From a virus, in IMG/VR virus record IMGVR_UViG_3300030099_006785, positions 1 through 38,117 of that record: a stretch of 38,117 nucleotides of DNA; one strand, written 5' to 3'. Numbering within the stretch: the stretch's first letter is position 1; each line of letters opens with the position of its first letter. Below are positions 37,101 to 38,117 of this stretch, piece by piece. The position numbers and the translations under genes are program-made. Under the pieces are notes generated by a model. The model worked only from the letters and a program-made list of their open reading frames with translations, made no database searches and was not told the origin of the DNA.

Positions 37101-38117
37101 AGTAACGAAATGTGAAGAGGCACCTGCTATGCCTAATTGTCCACCTGCTGTGCCAGAAGCATCTCGATCTAATTTAATAGCACCATAATTACCTGCTGTA
37201 GCTTTTCTTATTCTTATTTGAGTATTTGAACTTGTATCACCATTTATATCTAATTGTACATCTGGTGAGTCAGTTCCAATACCAATATTGGCAGATGAAT
37301 TTATTGCTAATGCATTTTTAGCATCAATTTTAAATTTAATTGCATTACCTGTTTGAAATCTGAAGTAATCATTCGCACTGTCAGTTGATGGAGAATACAA
37401 CTCCATAAATCTCTGACCAGCAGTTGATCCTTGATTACCACCCCACTGCTGTAATATTTTATTAAGTCCATCTCTATGGATTCTAACTTGAGCACTACCT
37501 GGATTATCTGTTCCAATACCAACATTACCACCATCTGTAACTGTAAGAACTTCGGTATTACCATCAAACAAATTAATTATATCTGCTGTTCCACTCTGTG
37601 TGACTGCTACACCCACTATACTATTACTGTTCGCAGCAACTTCGACTCGATCAACACCAATCAAATCAGTATCTAAAGTTGTTGTAGTTCCTTCAACTGT
37701 TAAATTATTAATTACCCTTACATCATAAAATGTAGATATACCACTTGGGTTGCTGATTGGCCCACTATAACTTCCTGCTGTTAATATACCACTTATCTTT
37801 GCATTTCCATTTACATCTAATGCAACTGTTGGACTTGAACTATTAATACCTACTCTATTATTTGTATCATTCAAATAAAAGAAACCATCATAACTAAATG
37901 GTTTTGCCATCTGTGTGCCATTTACAGTTCCATTACCAGGCACACCAATACCAAGAGAAACTCCCAAAGCAATACAGAAAAAACTATCCTGTGCTGTGGG
38001 AGCATTCGCAAATGTTATTTCGCTATTATTAACTTGATATGCAGACTCTGGTTCTTGTATAACACCACCAACAGAGACTAAAATTGCAAAGGCAGATCCT
38101 GGTAAAAATGCAGAACC
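34125..38117 (-). CDS. Long tail fibre with E-K-L-R-I repeats, 5' end beyond the window
   Basis: The frame stays open to the right edge, so the TTG at 37967 is not the true start. Fifty more codons are visible, beginning GSAFLPGSAFAILVSVGGVI and including ITFANAPTAQDSFFCIALGV, a typical cyanophage fibre N-terminal region. At least 1330 residues are present. A fibre shaft follows: at least ten units of 80-150 residues, each carrying a (E/D)(K/R)LRI-x-SDGxVGIG strand pair (for example AEKLRIKSDGKVGIG, NERLRITSSGTVNIG). The C-terminal about 120 residues differ (HNELLDDYEEGQWSPGAKFG, TSGGKYTKIGNLVHITYQV) and resemble a tip domain found in other phage fibres. It probably contacts the host surface. 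No S74 chaperone domain is visible. Confidence 0.75.
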   Translation of the reverse strand, partial: GSAFLPGSAFAILVSVGGVIQEPESAYQVNNSEITFANAPTAQDSFFCIALGVSLGIGVPGNGTVNGTQMAKPFSYDGFFYLNDTNNRVGINSSSPTVALDVNGNAKISGILTAGSYSGPISNPSGISTFYDVRVINNLTVEGTTTTLDTDLIGVDRVEVAANSNSIVGVAVTQSGTADIINLFDGNTEVLTVTDGGNVGIGTDNPGSAQVRIHRDGLNKILQQWGGNQGSTAGQRFMELYSPSTDSANDYFRFQTGNAIKFKIDAKNALAINSSANIGIGTDSPDVQLDINGDTSSNTQIRIRKATAGNYGAIKLDRDASGTAGGQLGIAGASSHFVTTASQHDIVLRSEANLLFGVGGSNEKLRIASNGYVGINQTSPITRLDVKQNNGVAYDGNAQSAAFNVARFLNTSGHVSGGTYTGLQFNISGDSQNRICSIGMITQASNSKASSLVFHTDDGGNRTEKLRIDSGGRSLFKTNGSQTTPVADNNVPVQIAESTESMCYFGANKGNSYGSIFGHHTAYGGTVIRNITGDDIVFMTNNSQEKLRISENGTLTSTASNNGSIVHSFKNTAATAGSSAMTVEQHFNFNRTGGGIDVSAARIVAGKEREWVGGASNQDGYLAFFTCLNETPAEKLRIKSDGKVGIGLFNNLIYQLELKTNSTNLFRINNSGETGQGSHDAYIIAGGAYYQNPVIGGSTIKFNTFNGSTFDTRVRITSDGDLVINDTTADGNVHPDTKLHVKGGITFRELTSASENALPAITQWSSSGTGQDLVIGARSNNGAVLFYTGNAGTDGDWGASNNDERLRITSSGTVNIGGNYSYTNSRLQINSTSFPETTEYLTVFKAGVANGNRFKNRYIKIRNNYTGSAHGGVPIVWEANADGSNNKAYGAVVTESNGDIRFLNAAATSEKAVGTDLLNTISEKLRITTNGTVKIKTGVLELGSTSGQDNYIYSTNAAGIIYQADENGHKFQTYVGGWQDRLIIQDDGQVQIPQTTQSTTTTTGALKVSGGIGVAKNIICGGALEVQNNTLTVTSGTPNIVMAVPSGGLDSRIYNDGNGNFIIGHGTNSNTPTERLRIESDGKTLIERSVTSTSGVHPALQIETTTNGSANSSFATGIDFFQNGIHKKRLGITKGNLGTGGGDWAFYKDQGNNVHTYMFRDGDMSIVDGNLKLASGHGIDFSATANTSSGSSHNELLDDYEEGQWSPGAKFGGTAATVTSGGKYTKIGNLVHITYQVTINNLNSGSGIILCTGLPFTPSQSPTYSHGIVQGNSNKNLPSTAGSTMPYIQSGQTEFRILYDTPTDHGDVNETMFDVSTTFYGNATYFTNYV
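34885..37031 (-). repeat. Dispersed 15-bp repeat encoding E-K-L-R-I in the tail fibre gene
   Basis: On the + strand the 15-mer GATGCGAAGTTTTTC occurs exactly at 35337, 36204, 36471, 36714 and 37017. Close variants lie at 34885, 35693 and 35970. All are in the same reading frame. The codons of E-K-L-R-I, including CGC for Arg, are conserved. Confidence 0.85.

Noticed and set aside
37965-37967. TTG start for the long fibre gene
   Set aside because: The frame continues without a stop to the window edge and the extra residues look like fibre N-terminus.
34125-37967. Regular spacing of the fibre 15-mer as a CRISPR-like array
   Set aside because: The repeats are coding, in one frame, with unequal spacers of hundreds of bases that encode fibre modules.
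1-38117. Apparent rarity of GCGC and CGCG
   Set aside because: I noticed none, but low GC and low CpG alone would make them rare. Unlike GGWCC there is no matched control class, so I do not claim avoidance.

Overview
The window is a tail and baseplate segment of a T4-like (myovirus) marine phage that most likely infects cyanobacteria. It is AT-rich and densely packed, and many start and stop codons overlap (TAATG, ATGA). It carries T4-type late promoters (NATAAATA). A CP12-like gene, an auxiliary metabolic gene of cyanophages that targets the Calvin cycle, points to a Synechococcus or Prochlorococcus host. No tRNA, integrase, insertion sequence or CRISPR array was seen.

Layout, left to right. 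(1) 56-7020, + strand: the core tail-building set. It holds a tube-fold cap/initiator with an Ig-like domain, a gp26-like chaperone, a 58-codon gp51-like ORF that looks fused to gp26 by a programmed -1 frameshift, two tape-measure/hub-like proteins and a gp27-like hub. (2) 7021-11812, + strand: a new late promoter, a CP12-like gene, a 955-aa gp5-like hub with an OB-fold, a separate small beta-helix protein that may be the spike tip, a 269-aa fibre-type protein and a 58-aa conserved ORF. (3) A nested AT-rich hairpin (terminator-like) and a late promoter lead into 11908-31161, + strand: five large adhesin/fibre/baseplate-periphery proteins. They include a 2457-aa beta-helix protein, a pair of paralogues (1161 and 1345 aa), a protein with leucine-rich repeats and a 433-aa protein. 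(4) A second copy of the hairpin sits at the convergence point 31162-31228. (5) 31229-38117, - strand: a PA14-containing structural protein, a 103-aa protein, and a long fibre built from repeated E-K-L-R-I modules that runs off the right edge.

How the parts fit. The gp26/gp51 pair would chaperone the tape measure. The tape measure, the tube cap and the gp27/gp5 hub make the tube-baseplate core. The large proteins on both strands would decorate the baseplate and form host-contact fibres. CP12 would act in the host cytoplasm during infection to redirect carbon flow.

The most notable observations are the in-register T TTT TTC slippery site with an upstream Shine-Dalgarno-like stimulator joining gp26 to gp51; the complete absence of GGWCC in the window despite many GGSCC and HGWCC sites; a cp12 gene with its own late promoter inside the baseplate cluster; a phage leucine-rich-repeat adhesin; the same His-rich module and GY-rich C-terminus on two different core proteins; and late promoters that contain the stop codon of the preceding gene.
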